Notes: generated by a model from the sequence alone, not told the origin. Positions 35,190 to 46,640 are shown, counted from the first letter of the stretch. The stretch is 64,000 nt of DNA from Apricaphanius iberus (GCA_028564705.1 JAPXFQ010001789.1:186001-250000), one strand, 5' to 3'. Numbers and translations: made by a program.

Positions 35190-36904
35190 GCAAAATTCAT
35201 ATTACTATTGAACATTTCAATGTGCAGTCATTGTCAAATAAATCCGGACTCATGTAGGACCATGTTTTGGATAAAAGGATAGATATTATCTGCCTAAGTG
35301 AAACTTGGCAGCAGCCCGATGTCTATTCCTCTCGGAATGAGGTCTGCCCACCTGGGGACTGTTACTCTTCTAAGCTTTGTACAACTGGCCGGGGTGGGGG
35401 GCTTGCAGTAATGCATCGCAGCAATCTGTTGCTATCCCCCGTGGCCATTCCCAGTACGGACACATTTGAAAGTCTTGTTTTTAATTGTAAACATCCTTTT
35501 TCTGCAACAACAGCTCTTATTTATCGGCCGCCCAAACCACATCCAACATTCATCTCTGACATACGCAGTTTTCTTATTTCCCTCTGTACAATATACTCCA
35601 ACATTTTAGTTATTGGTGACTTTAATGTACACATGGTCTCTCAGACCTGCCGTCTGGCATCTGACTTCAAATACACATTAGACTGTATTCATCTCCACCA
35701 GCTTGTTGATGTCCCAACACATACTAAAGGCCATACCCTGGATTTAGTGATTACTGAGTCTCTTACAGTCAATGGCCTTGAGGTGTATGATGTTGGCGTC
35801 TCTGACCAACTGGCAACATTATTTAAAATTCCACTGTCATCTTCTTCTCATAAACCAAAACGTCAGATTACCTTCCTAAATATCAAGGACATTGACTTCA
35901 CCTATTTCAGTCGGGATTTACATCTTCTCTCCCCTTCCCCAGATTTGTCAACGGATGAACTTGTGATTTTTTACAACACCAGCCTCAGCTCCTATCTGGA
36001 CAGTCATGCCCCAGTTAAAACCCGGACTGTCACTTTCTGTAGGTCCGCATCCTGGTTCACTGGGAAACGTAGAAAGGTGAAGCAGTCTGGTCGTGTCCTG
36101 GACCGCACCTATAAAAACTCTGGCCTGATGGTGCATAAGTTGGCGTACCGAGAGCATTGGAGGGCCTATGCTAGAGCTCTCTCAAAGGCTAGGTCACAGC
36201 ATTATTCCATGCTGATCAACAACAATGCAGGTGACTCCAAAAAACTGTTCTTCACAGTTCACCACATTCTCAAACCGCAGACTCCGTCATTTTTCAGCCA
36301 TACCGAGTTAAATTGCAATAAGTTTAAGAATTTCTTCACTTCCAAAATAGACTGTTTCCGCTCAGCTCTCTCTCCTCCAGAATGTTCCACTCACGACATC
36401 CCCACAGTACTGATCACACAAAAACTGTCACATTTTTCTTCTACAACGCAGCAGGAGGTCGAGAATATCATTCGTAAAGCTGAACCATCCACTTGTTCTC
36501 TCGATCCCCTCCGCTTTGCTCAAAACCCACCATCTTTCCATCAGCCCTCTTATAACTAAACTCATAAACCTTTCACCGCAAACAGGAAATGTTCCAACAG
36601 CCCTAAAAACAGCTAATATCAAACCTCTTCTTAAAAAACCCACCTTAGATCCTGAACCTCTGTCAAATTACAGACCCATCTCTAACCTCCCATTCATCTC
36701 CAAAGTGCTAGAAAAGTGGTTTCGTCCCAGCTCAACACCCATCTCAGTTCCAAAAGTCTCTACGATAAATATCAATCTGGTTTCCGTACTGAATATAGCA
36801 CAGAAACAGCCCCCATCAGAGTGATCAGTGACCTCCTAATGGCCTCTGACTCAGGCTCCACTTCTCTGCTCATCCTTCTCGACCTCTCTGCTGCATTTGA
36901 TACT
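35190..36904 (+). pseudogene. LINE (jockey superfamily, L2-like) endonuclease plus start of RT
   Basis: A frame from 35267 runs about 420 codons: CLSETW, GRGGGLAVMH, IYRPPKPHP, VIGDFNVHM and DLVITESL mark an APE-type endonuclease. Upstream, NVQSLSNKSGLM is cut by TAG at 35254-35256. The catalytic SDH is SDQ (CAA at 35807-35809). Two frameshifts (about 36510 and 36715) connect to RT parts with [31 protein letters not shown] and [13 protein letters not shown]. The similarity ends at about 36904, before the FADD active site, so the 3' half is missing. Non-functional. Confidence 0.85.
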
Positions 36905-38080
36905 TGATACTGGCGTCATGGATGCAGATCAGGACCAAAGAGAGGAGGGAGCAGGAGGGAAGTTCGCACCATATATTGTAAAAGGGACTCCTACATCTCT
37001 CTGCCTGCTCTCTAACTATACAGCCAGACAGGGATTTAAGATGGAGTGGCAAGAGCAAATAAGGTGGATTAGCAGTGCTTGCCAAAAACTAATGGAATCA
37101 TTAAGGATGTGTTACTGTGGAATATTGTCTCTGCAGCCTAGATATTGAGCAGTTAGCATGTTATTACATCTTATAAGACTGTCACCCAGCAACTTCAATC
37201 AAAGGCTTCTTGGATGGGGAATTAAAGAGACTCTAGGCCTTGAGGAACTCTGTTCTTCTTCTTTTTGCTCTGTGCCAAAAAAAAGAAGAAAAACAATCAG
37301 CTTGACTGAGTTTAAGTTCAGAGTTTTATTTTTGCTGCCAGCCCTGCTAAGCGGTGCCTCTGAGGGTTTTCATTGACCACACAAACAGACGGCGCGGTGG
37401 GAAAGCACAGCTCGGGTTCTTAGAAGTCACAGCTTCACACACAAATACACGTAGCTCCCGCGGTGCATTGTGGGCAAGGCAGCAGTTACTGTAAGAAACG
37501 GCTACGAGTTTATGAGAAGTGACGTAACAGGAAGTGACATCGCTGCTGTTGGGTGGAGAGCTGGGGTCCGTCCAGCTTGTCTCAGCTGCAGCACAAGTTT
37601 TGAATGCCTGCAGTGGTTTGATTGTTAGGTGAAAATTACCTGTTAAAACTCAAAAAATGGTTATTAAAACATGTCTGCATCTTCTTGCATGTTTATAAAA
37701 GAGTACGAGAAAATGATCTGCAGATTAAAAACTTAAAAAAGAAAGTAAAATTGTTTCAGTTGTGGGATTTTATAGATCAGGGTCACGGCAATCATGATGA
37801 GTGTGAAAGTTTCAAAAACCATAGCTTCCGTGCCATTATTATTTGTTGCACAAATATGAGGCTAAAATGGAAAAGCTGTGTGAAAAAAGAAGTGTACCCT
37901 TGCTGCATTGCAGTAGGTGCTCATTAACAAGGTGCCAAGTGTAAAAGACATCTGTAATGACCTTAGACAAACCACTGTTGTAAAATAGATTATAGACAAA
38001 TTTCACTCCAGAATCAAAGCATGCAACACAATCTGAATGAACCTCAACAAATTTTTATTTATAATATTAAACATTTTACA
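36905..38080. other. Anonymous stretch after the LINE break
   Basis: No LINE continuation, no splice-consistent exon. A GC-richer patch at 37390-37600 with GCATTGTGGG and AAGTGACGTAACAGGAAGTG looks promoter-like or repeat-derived, but no adjacent gene is seen. Confidence 0.4.
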
Positions 38081-38084
38081 CTTA

Positions 38085-38440
38085 ATCTTTCGTATGTGTT
38101 TTGGCAAAAATCTGGTGATACGATATGTATCACAACACGGGATAATATGCAATATATCACAATACTATGAGTAAAACCATATATTGTGGTTTTAAAAGCT
38201 TGAAAAACTGTCACAGCATTCTAAACACTGTTTCATACATAACGCATACAATTTATCACTAGTCTGTCCTGTTATCCACTGAAACAAAGAAGGTGAAAGC
38301 AGCCATCAACTAGGACTCATACTTCTAATTTTACTACAAAAATTACTATAATCATTAATGGTTTCATTCATATTCTAAAAAATCAAATACAAATAAAAAT
38401 CAATATTGCGATATATCGATGTTTAAACATTTCCCTACAT
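38085..38440. mobile_element. Decayed hAT MITE (TATCACAATA type)
   Basis: Left side TTTTGGCAAAAATCTGGTGA followed by CGATATGTATCAC, right side ATTGCGATATATCGATG, the same type as the piece at 52057-52094. Ends and TSD are too diverged to fix. Confidence 0.45.
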
Positions 38441-39004
38441 TCCCTCTTCTAAATCAGCACTAACATACCAATACTAACATACCAAATTGGAAGCACGGTG
38501 GTGGAAGGCTGAGAATTTGGGCTTATTACACAGGACCCCAACCTCTGTGAAGGTAAGTAAAAGCAGAAGCCATTGATACTGGGTCATTAGCTGGATAAGC
38601 AACAGAATGGCTGAACAATATGTTGCAGCAGAAGTCCACATCTCAACCTGATGATGACTTTCTAGTGGGTCATTTAGAGAGTTGTCCTGAAACAAATGTC
38701 TGCAACCCTTAATGAACTTAACCTGCTGTTTGGCCACCTTACCACGTCATCAATGGACTCGTCTGACTACCAAACTATTAAGATACACGCATTTTCAGTC
38801 GGATATCATATGCTTACCAGTTTATCCAGGTGGTCTTGCAACAACGTAGCAATTTCAGTTTTGGTGCGTGCAGTGTAGTAGACCCGATGGAATTGCATTT
38901 GCAGTGGAGTTAATAACCACACACATTGGCACTGCATCGCAGCATCATTTTTTAAAGCTAATTCCCTGATATCTGACAAGATAAATGTAAAAAGAAATGT
39001 TTTA

Positions 39005-39150
39005 ATTATAATTTCCGGTTTCCCGTCCGATCCCGTGGATTATTTCCTGTCCCATCCCGATCACGTTACCAACAGTGAAATTGTCTCCCATCCCGCGGGA
39101 ATCCTGCAGGAATCTCATGACCTGTGGGAATCCCGAAAAATTGTCAACCT
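39005..39150 (-). repeat. GGGAATCCCG-rich hAT remnant
   Basis: Repeated CCCATCCCG, CCCGCGGGAATCC and GGGAATCCCGAAAAATTG phrases typical of an old fish hAT family. No frame. Confidence 0.4.
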
Positions 39151-39399
39151 TTAGTTTTATGGCATCAAAGCAAACCGGTTGCATAAGCAAATAAGAACCT
39201 GAGTTGGGGAGAAGGCCGGATGCCTGGCATAGAGGAGGGGGAGCCCCCTACAGCCTTTTTCCACCAAGGTAGTCCCAAAGTCTGTGAGCTGCCAGAGCCT
39301 GTCTTCACATTGCCTCTTTGGTTTTGCTGTTTTTCTTACTTATCCAACTCCGGGGAATATGGCAACAGACAAATGTTTTTTACTTAGGGGTGGAATATC

Positions 39400-40060
39400 C
39401 CTTTAAGGAACATCATGACAGTCGACCAAAGTGCTGTACAGAAAATCAACAAAAAAAAACAATGAATAACAACAACAAGCAAATATCCCAAAATGGAATA
39501 ATATTGGGGAAAAGTAAAATATAAATACTAGAAGTACAATATGAAATACTAAAAGTATTACTACTGCCAATAAAAACAGACCTCAGTCACCGAAAGCTAC
39601 GTTAAAATAATGGGCTTTCAGTCACGATTTAAACATTATTAGAGGTGGATTGTCTCACCAACAGTGAAATTTTGTTCCATAAATTTGGAGCTGCAAACAT
39701 AAAAGCACGTTTCCCACGGGATTCGTAATTTGTTCGAATTCGCAAAAGGAGATGGTCAGCAGAGTTCAGTGCATGAAAAGGGGTTGTAATTAGTGAGCAA
39801 CTCTGAGAGATTTTAAATTGAATGCAGTACAGAGCGGGTAGCAGGTGTTATTTGTCCAAAATTGGAGTGGTCTGGAATTGTCTGATCGTGTTCGTGCTGC
39901 TGCATTCTGAACTCTATGGAGACAGTCAAGTGAAGACTTGCTAACACCAAAAAGGACCGAATTTGTGAAGGCAAGTCTACATGTGATAAATACATGAATA
40001 ACTGATTCCAGATGTTTTCTTTTAAGAATGTTTTGAGATCAGGATCAGGTAATATGAAAA
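39400..40060. repeat. Teleost interspersed repeat (GCTGCATTCTGAACT type)
   Basis: Contains CCAAAGTGCTGTACAGAAAA, TTGTTCCATAAATTTGGAGC and GTGCTGCTGCATTCTGAACT, text common to abundant non-coding fish repeats, related in type to 57123-58060. Confidence 0.5.
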
Positions 40061-41175
40061 AAAAAAACAGGATTTGCGATTAATGGAAAGAGAAGTAAAA
40101 AGAAAAGCTTCTGTTTTTCTATCATTTAGAAGTAAGAATTTGGAATTAGGTTAGTACTGTATTTCACTTCTGATGCACAGTTCAAAACATTGCAAGTTAG
40201 GTGATGAAGATTAATGGAGAGATAAATTTGGCAGTCATCAGCATAGATACTTGCTCTTGCAATATGACGTGTCCTAAAAACACACCCCCAAGCTAGCAGA
40301 ATGATTAAAACAGGGTTCCTGCAGGGTCCAAATAAGCCTTAAAAGCATTAAATGTATGAATTTGGAAATAATATCTTAAGACTTTACAAAATCCTAACTT
40401 TTGATAGCTAGGTCTTAAAATTTTGCAATGTATTTAACTCATTCGTAACGCCATCTTTCTCAATAGTTCAATTTGTCAACCTGATTATTTTGATTAGATA
40501 ACATAGCACAAATAGAGTGCTAGTAATTGAGAATAATACTCAAACAAAATACTCAGAATATGTGACAGTAAATGAGATTAAATGAAGATTAACGTAAATA
40601 AAAAAAACAAAAAAACATAACCAACGTTAAAAAACAAATTAAAATTTTTATGCAAACTTTCTAGTAGCCTGCTGAAATGTTCTTTGATTTTTCACACCTC
40701 TACTTGGCTTGTCTTCTTTGACACATTTCACTGAGAACACAAGTTCAAGAACTTTTCTTAAAAAGTTTTACTTTTAAGAACTTTCCTTAAAAAGTTCTTA
40801 AAAAGCATTGAATTTAACTTGAACAAACTTGTATGAACCCTGTAAATGTCTCTGAAATGTATAATTGCGAAAAAGTTCCAATGAAGACAGACAAGCTCCT
40901 GAACTATCCTGTTTAGGTTAGCAAACATTTTGATCCGTTTCAAAGCCCCAGTCATAGAAATGGCTTTGTTGATGTCTCCAGACTCATAGATGTTTATTAA
41001 TATCTCATTTGTCCTTGAATCTCTTGAAACAGGTTCTATGATTTTATTTATTTTAGTCTGGCAGTAATCAGATCTGGGTGATTTACAGTTTAGTTAATTG
41101 ATGCTTTAAAATCCCAACAAGTGTCACAACGCCTGAAGATCAACAATTATCTCGAGTGCGAACAGAAAATGAAGA
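40061..41175. other. Intergenic sequence downstream of ifng
   Basis: AT-rich; local repeats of AAGAACTTTTCTTAAAAAG at 40747-40806 but no gene. Confidence 0.45.
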
Positions 41176-41202
41176 CAACACATCCAGCTGAAGTGCATTC
41201 TC

Positions 41203-41208
41203 TTTATT
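41203..41208 (-). other. ifng polyadenylation signal
   Basis: AATAAA on the minus strand, downstream of the stop codon and immediately after the ATTTA cluster. Cleavage would fall around 41175-41193. AATAAA also occurs within the ATTTA-rich stretch, so alternative sites are possible. Confidence 0.6.
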
Positions 41209-41239
41209 TCATACTAATCTGTCAGCTTGTGCCAATCAA

Positions 41240-41315
41240 TAAATACACAATAAATAATTAACATTCATAACAGAGTAATTCCATATTAAATATACCTCTT
41301 AAATACAAAATAAAT
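41240..41315 (-). promoter_or_regulatory. AU-rich element cluster in the ifng 3' UTR
   Basis: Five ATTTA pentamers on the minus strand (41311-41315, 41300-41304, 41287-41291, 41251-41255, 41240-41244) within 76 bp just before the poly(A) signal. Such clusters destabilise cytokine mRNAs, including IFNG. The 3' UTR is about 830 nt if the signal at 41203-41208 is used. Confidence 0.7.
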
Positions 41316-42018
41316 AGAAAAAAACTAGAACATGTCAGCAACACGATGAAATCCCTGACAATTGTAGTACTTCTGCTGCAGTAACAGTACTACCTCAGTG
41401 CTAGGCTGGAAGGCTTAAAGAAGTAAAAGTACTCTACAGTACATAAAAATAAACTCTGGTGTACTTTGTACTGTAAACATCATCAGTTCTCTAAGGCACT
41501 ACAGTGAAAAGCAGTTTTATGTTGATTCATTCGATCTCAAGAAATAAAGGAAAAAAAACTTGGTTTGGACTCATTAAATCATGTCTAAAGTGTCACTTCT
41601 CTGACCAATCAGATTACTGCTCCCCATCTAGCCCCATCCAACTTTCCTCCACTGTCCAATCTGAGTTCGGAAGGAGCGAAGATTGTATTGTACAAAATTA
41701 AACATAGCTAAACATCCAGCTTATCTCAGTATTTTATCCTCTGCTTTTTTAAAGAGGATAAAAATGAATAAATCAAGTATTTCCAGGTAATTAAATATCC
41801 TGAACTTTGCAGCATCTTGTTTCAAGTAAAATAGACATTAAATCCCCTTTAAAACATTTCAACAGTAGATTTACCAAGCTTACCCTGATAGTTTTTTGTT
41901 TAGTCAATACATATATGTATTAAAGAATTCCATAATTACAAAATCATTCATAGACACATTAATTTCTCTTTTCATGATTTAACATCCTTAATTTGCTGGC
42001 ATTTTCATTGCAGAGCTC

Positions 42019-42189
42019 TTATTGATGTTGCCCATTTCCCCCTTCCTTCAGTGCACCAGGTCGAGACTTCATTTTTGTTTGCCGCCGCCGCCGCCTTCTC
42101 CTCATGGCGTTCTCCGCCTTCGAGCTCGCCTCCTCGTAAATCCAGGTCAGCTCCCGCAGTGCTTTGCTCTGGACTTTGATGTTGTCCAT
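42019..42189 (-). CDS. ifng1: ifng exon 4 (family signature, poly-Arg tail, stop)
   Basis: 56 codons plus TAA (42021-42019). The acceptor is TTTTTCCAG|ATGGAC. The exon carries the IFN-gamma signature VQSKALRELTWI, then EEASSKAENAM, seven arginines encoded by AGG AGA AGG followed by four CGG codons, and a short polar tail ending GQHQ. In teleost IFN-gamma the basic tail is reported to act in nuclear transport and activity; here that is inferred from the family. Confidence 0.94.
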   Translation of the reverse strand: MDNIKVQSKALRELTWIYEEASSKAENAMRRRRRRRQTKMKSRPGALKEGGNGQHQ

Positions 42190-45100
42190 CTGGAAAAAGG
42201 AGACAGGTCAGTCGGGGTTGAACTAATATCAACAAATTAAATGGGTGAGACCATGTTGCAGGTTCATTCAATAATAAGGTGCGTCAATTATTGCGATTGA
42301 TCGTGTTTGAGCCCTTTATTAGCCCTCGATGAACTCAAAATCTAAATCACAGTCTAAAATAGAGCGTTCACACCACAAACAGCTCAGTAATCTCTAGTTT
42401 AGTCTTTTTAAAAACTCTTTTATAACCTCTATCAAACATTTGTCTTTCTTAGTTTTAATATTTAGATGTAATTTGGTGGATCTGGGTAAATTAAGATAGT
42501 TGTTCCTAAAACGTCTTTCAAGACCTTATTCTTGAAGTTCTCTTGGAGAATTTAGCAAACATTTCCAAAGCCCAAAATATATATATTTTTTTTAAAGCAA
42601 CTTGGTCCTTAAACTCCTGTGTGGGACTTTGGAGACCTTCACTAACTTTACTTGTTGTTATTTTAGGTCTTAAGGGAGTAAAGACACCTTTAAAGGCAAC
42701 AACTTTTAGAGAGCCTTTTCATGGAGTTAATTCCAAGCGCTCTACATTTAGTTTGTTAAACAAATTTCTCACAGTGTTGTTTTTATGCAACAAAAGCCTC
42801 TAAAGTAACAACCGTTTCCGTACCTCGATGTGTTTAAGGTCCTGCAGTCCGTGCAGAGCCTTCACCTGCTCCTGATAGCGGTGCTTCTTCAGCTCTTTAA
42901 TCTTCTGTAAAAGTTTATTCAGGTTGGACCTGACGTCTGCAGAAGCGGACGGCCCGGCAGTGCTGGCGCCCGAAGCTTTGTCTTGGTTGATGACCGACTG
43001 AGGGCTCGGAGTGGGTAACCCCTTCAGCATGTGTCCAAACAGCTTCTCGTAGGCCTCCAAAACGGCAGCCATGAGCACCATTTTTGACTGAGAAAGAGGT
43101 AAAAACAAGAGTTTTAATTAGGAGTTGTTCAATTTCAATCAAAATGATGACTACAATATTAAAGAAGCTGATGTCTGAAAACCTGATGAATGCACAGAAA
43201 AAAAAAGTTGGTCTGCTCTGGTTTGATAAACATGCACCAGCCTTTGAGGTGCTAAAGGCTTTTCACACAGTGGAAAAACTCTGTGGTTTCTCACTGAAGA
43301 GTTAATCTAAGTGTAGTGTGGGCATGAAGGGGAATGCCACTCACTGTCTGCTTAACATTAATGTCATATTCCAGTTTTACTGATAGGTTTAAGCTCATCT
43401 AGAGAATTTTTATTTCTAAATAGAAATTCAGTTTGGGTGGGTCAGAAGTGTAACACTGGTTAAAAACTGAATTTAATTGTTGCCTTTTGTGGCGTTAATA
43501 TAGTCAGATGAATCACAGGAGGTCTTTGGAACATTTTGCTCTAAGGAAAAAGTGAATTGCTCACCCCTGGGGGCTATACAAGTTATGCAATCATTAAGGC
43601 CATGCTAAAAACTGCTTTAAGTACCACAATTAATTTATAAATATACTACAAACAGTCTTAGACTTAGTCATCTGTTTCCTCTGACTTATTCACCAGATTC
43701 TTTAAATAAATTTAGCTCAAAATGTTATTTCATTTCTGAGAATTCTTCTCAAATTAGCTTTCATGGGCTTCGTCTCAAGATTTTCTTCATTGTGGCTGAT
43801 AAAACACGTCTTTTGTGTTTGGGATCTGCATCATAGTTTTTAAATCTGTTCCTCCACTGATCTAAAACCTGAAACTTATCAATACCTTACCATGAAAACC
43901 ACACCTTTGTTCACGAGAAAGCGCCAGCCGGTGCCACGAAGAGCTTAATGTTTGAAACGATCTCAAATTGGATCTTGAAACTAACTAAACTGTGACTTCG
44001 TGTAATTTCTGGGGGAGAGCGAAAGTTCCAATTTGAAGGAAAGAAAAACCACAATAACCTCACGATAAACTGTGTGATAAAGCTTAGAGTTTTCAAAGTG
44101 TCTGAAAATGTTTTGATAGACAGAAATTGGAGAAAAACGCCGGCTAACTGCTGACTGAGCTATCTCGATAGCATAGCCTTTAAAACAGCTGTAAAGACTT
44201 GACCAGCGCCTAATACATTTTAAACAAATGTATTAAAATTGAATCCTAAATTTTGTATTATTTGAAAGTAGCTTCACTCTAAATGCATTACCTCAAGCAG
44301 CTTAGCATCCAGCTAGAAAGTATTAGCTAGCTGTGTTTTATATTAATACCAGAAATATTTACTCTTTAGTTAAATAAAGTAAATGTACTATAGTTACTTA
44401 ATTTAGATAAAATAGTGTATTTTTTTGTTATTTTATTGCTGCTTTCTGCTGTTTGAAGGTAAGTAGCCTCTTAAAACACTTCCTACCCATCAGTGTTGCC
44501 GGATTTGCAGTATTTTCTAGAATAAGGGTCAAACTAAAACCTATAAATACAAATCAAGAGTTTTAAATGTTAGTGAAAATTCTGTGTAAACTAAAATCAT
44601 GTTGTCTTACAGGGAGTTTTGCTAGTTTCTACTTAAATTTAGCACCCTATTAAATGTAAGATACAAGCAATTCCTGGATAAGCCTTTGGTTGACTTGCTG
44701 TGGAGCAGATATTGGATTTTTGATTCAGGTAAATGTTCAATATTTATTTGAAGACCTTTTTAAAAAAAGATACCTTGCAGCTCCAGCATCTCTCTGCTCT
44801 ATAAAATGTCACTTCTTTATCATCAGGGTCTTTTCTTACTTTATTTACAGAATACTTGAAACAAACAGGAGTGAACAACTATGGTGCGACACAGCTAATA
44901 GAATTATTTTCGTTAATTAATTGAATACCTGTGAGAAATCTTAGATAATAATTTATAACCTTAATATTCTGAACTAATGACTATATTGACACTATGTTAA
45001 AATGTTTTTGATAATAAACGCATCACTTAAAAATTTTTCCAATAAAGATCTAAATCTTTATGGTTTATTTCTTTAGCTACCCGTAATAGCACCACTCAGG

Positions 45101-45889
45101 TATTAACTGTTTTAGGTGCACATGTTTCATAGTTGAAATTTACCTCCGTATTGCCTTCCAGAGGCTCTTTGGGGAACACCCACTTTTCATCGTATGCATC
45201 ATCATCCGAGAGTTTCTGCAAAGAAGACAAAACCACAAATATATGTTTAATATTGTTGGAAGAAATTAAAATATCTGCTCATTTAAACAGGAAAGCTCTG
45301 AAAGAGGGCCTTTGGGTGCATTCACTGTTTGGCTTTTTGACATTTAAAACCAGAATGACATAAATGTGGAATTAGCAGATATTTTCAGGAACACTTGGTT
45401 TATTTTTAAGGATTGCTGCAGAGGTCCTGAACAGTTCTGCAGCCCAATCATCAACATGTAAAAGTCCTGAAAAGGCTCATAAATGGGAATTTTCTCCTAG
45501 ATATTTGTCACTGTTAGAAGGGAAAATGTTATGCAGCGTGCAGTAGTTGCTTGAAGGAACAAACTTCAAAAATGAGACATGAAGCAGTAAAGAGTACAAA
45601 GTAGCAGGATGGCCTCTAACCCACACAGGTCTACGTGTTTGCGCATGTGTGCCTGTGTGTTTGTGGTAAGAGGATCAGGAAGCAGCAAACTGAGACCTCC
45701 ACAGACTGACTGAAGCAGAGCATCAGCTAGCAGGTTCAGACATCCAGCAGTGCTGGTCGTACTCACATAGTGCTGCTTGAGGTTCTGCAGGGTTCTGTTC
45801 ATGTCTTGAGGAATGAACGATTCACTGACCCGGCACACAGACAGCCACACACAGACGCAGACCACCTTCCTCATCACAGCGAGCATCAT
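42019..45889 (-). CDS. ifng1: Interferon gamma (type II interferon), four coding exons
   Basis: Joined exons on the minus strand are 45889-45767, 45215-45144, 43087-42824 and 42189-42019, 209 codons plus TAA, all junctions phase 0 with GT-AG introns of 551, 2056 and 634 bp. The product should be a secreted helical cytokine that signals through the IFN-gamma receptor to JAK/STAT1. Seen: a hydrophobic signal peptide around residues 8-20, an NRT glycosylation site at residues 31-33, helical exon 3, and in exon 4 VQSKALRELTWI (residues 159-170), which fits the IFN-gamma family signature, followed by seven consecutive arginines (183-189), the nuclear-localisation-type tail of teleost IFN-gamma. 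The arginine tail favours classical ifng over the ifng-related paralogue. The length is near or slightly above the usual teleost size. I chose the ATG at 45889 because it precedes the signal peptide directly; the second ATG follows immediately. No frameshift or stop is seen, so the gene looks functional. Confidence 0.95.
42190..45143 (-). other. ifng introns 3 and 2
   Basis: Intron 3 (42823-42190, 634 bp) and intron 2 (45143-43088, 2056 bp), with exon 3 between them. I see no nested gene; both introns are AT-rich, without a clear mobile element. Confidence 0.6.
42824..43087 (-). CDS. ifng1: ifng exon 3 (central helices)
   Basis: 88 codons, residues 66-153, from acceptor TTTCTCAG|TCAAAAATG to donor GAG|GTACGG. 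It begins SKMVLMAAVLEAYEKLFGHM and ends LHGLQDLKHIE. An Ala/Ser/Gly-rich stretch at about residues 103-114 separates two amphipathic, helix-like segments and is probably an interhelical loop. Confidence 0.93.
45144..45215 (-). CDS. ifng1: ifng exon 2
   Basis: 24 codons, KLSDDDAYDEKWVFPKEPLE followed by GNTE, between the acceptor TCTTTGCAG and the donor GAG|GTAAAT. A very short second exon of this acidic character is standard for IFN-gamma genes. Both ends are phase 0, so it joins exons 1 and 3 in frame. Confidence 0.92.
45767..45889 (-). CDS. ifng1: ifng exon 1 (signal peptide and helix A start)
   Basis: 41 codons starting MMLAVMRK, then a cysteine/valine-rich hydrophobic core, then SFIPQDMNRTLQNLKQHY, typical of the mature N-terminus of teleost IFN-gamma. 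The donor is TAT|GTGAGT with the exon ending at 45767. Signal cleavage is probably near residues 22-24. NRT (31-33) is an N-glycosylation sequon. Confidence 0.93.
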
Positions 45890-46060
45890 GACGTAGCCCC
45901 TCTGACTGCCTGTTGAGTTGCTGGTTTGATATCCCGGAGCGATCCCGATGCGATAGCCGGTTCCTTTCGATCCTTGTTGGAGCGACTCGGAGGACCGTCT
46001 GCCAGTCGTGTGTCTCTCACCCTGAAGTTGGCTCAAACTGTTTGACTTGTCATGAAAGCT

Positions 46061-46070
46061 TTTATTTATA
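46061..46070 (-). promoter_or_regulatory. TATA box of ifng
   Basis: TATAAATAAA on the minus strand, about 170 bp upstream of the chosen start codon. Mammalian IFNG also uses a TATAAATA box. Transcription should start near 46030-46040, giving a 5' UTR of roughly 140-150 nt. The start site is inferred from spacing only. Confidence 0.75.
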
Positions 46071-46117
46071 ACAGCCTGCGTGAGAGAGAGAGAGTGATGC
46101 AGAGATGCAGCAGTGAT

Positions 46118-46150
46118 CTAAGTGTGAAAAATGTGGTTGTGCTGTTTCCT
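46118..46150 (-). promoter_or_regulatory. Proximal ifng promoter with T-box, RUNX and GGAAA motifs
   Basis: Upstream of the TATA box the minus strand carries TCACACTT (46127-46120, T-box half-site-like), AACCACA (46138-46132, RUNX core) and GGAAA (46149-46145, NFAT/Ets/STAT-type core). T-bet, RUNX3 and NFAT control IFNG in mammals. Use of these motifs here is inference from short matches. Confidence 0.4.
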
Positions 46151-46199
46151 TTAAATCACCAAACTTCATAGAAGTGGGTGAGGGGTCTCCCACTCATGC

Positions 46200-46640
46200 A
46201 AGTTAAATAAATTTATAAACTCTGAGATCATTTACTTCCCCATCCCTGAATTTTTGTGTAATTAAGGGTGTAACTGGTAATTTGGAGGGATTATAAACTT
46301 GCAGGATACTGATGTCTGCATTAAAAACAAAACTGTTGGAAAACACAGAGGTGGTTAGGCTGCAGCCTGCGTTGGAAAGCATTAGATCCAACAGAAACCC
46401 AATGGAAACTTTTACAAACTCTGATCAATTTGTTGCATTTCGGGTTTCACAAGGAACTATGGGGCATAACAGAGCCGCTAATCTAAATATATACGTCAAA
46501 TTAAATCGCCTAGATGAATTTATTCTAATAAACCACTTTAGAGTGCAAAACAAGCTATTCAAACTTAAGCCCCAGGTGCTAATGGTGGACATTTGGTGCT
46601 CTGACCTTATTCACCGTGAATTGAAGTCCTGATTTATTCT
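46200..46640 (+). other. Unassigned segment with a 106-codon frame upstream of ifng
   Basis: Frame at 46312-46632 on the opposite strand from ifng starts MSALKTKLLENTEVVRLQPA. No domain is recognised and there is no promoter or splice evidence; probably a repeat remnant or chance frame. Confidence 0.25.

Noticed and set aside
41180..46070. A second interferon-gamma paralogue (ifng-related) in the window
   Set aside because: I looked for a second copy of the exon 1 NRTLQNL-type and exon 4 signature motifs on both strands and saw only the one gene.
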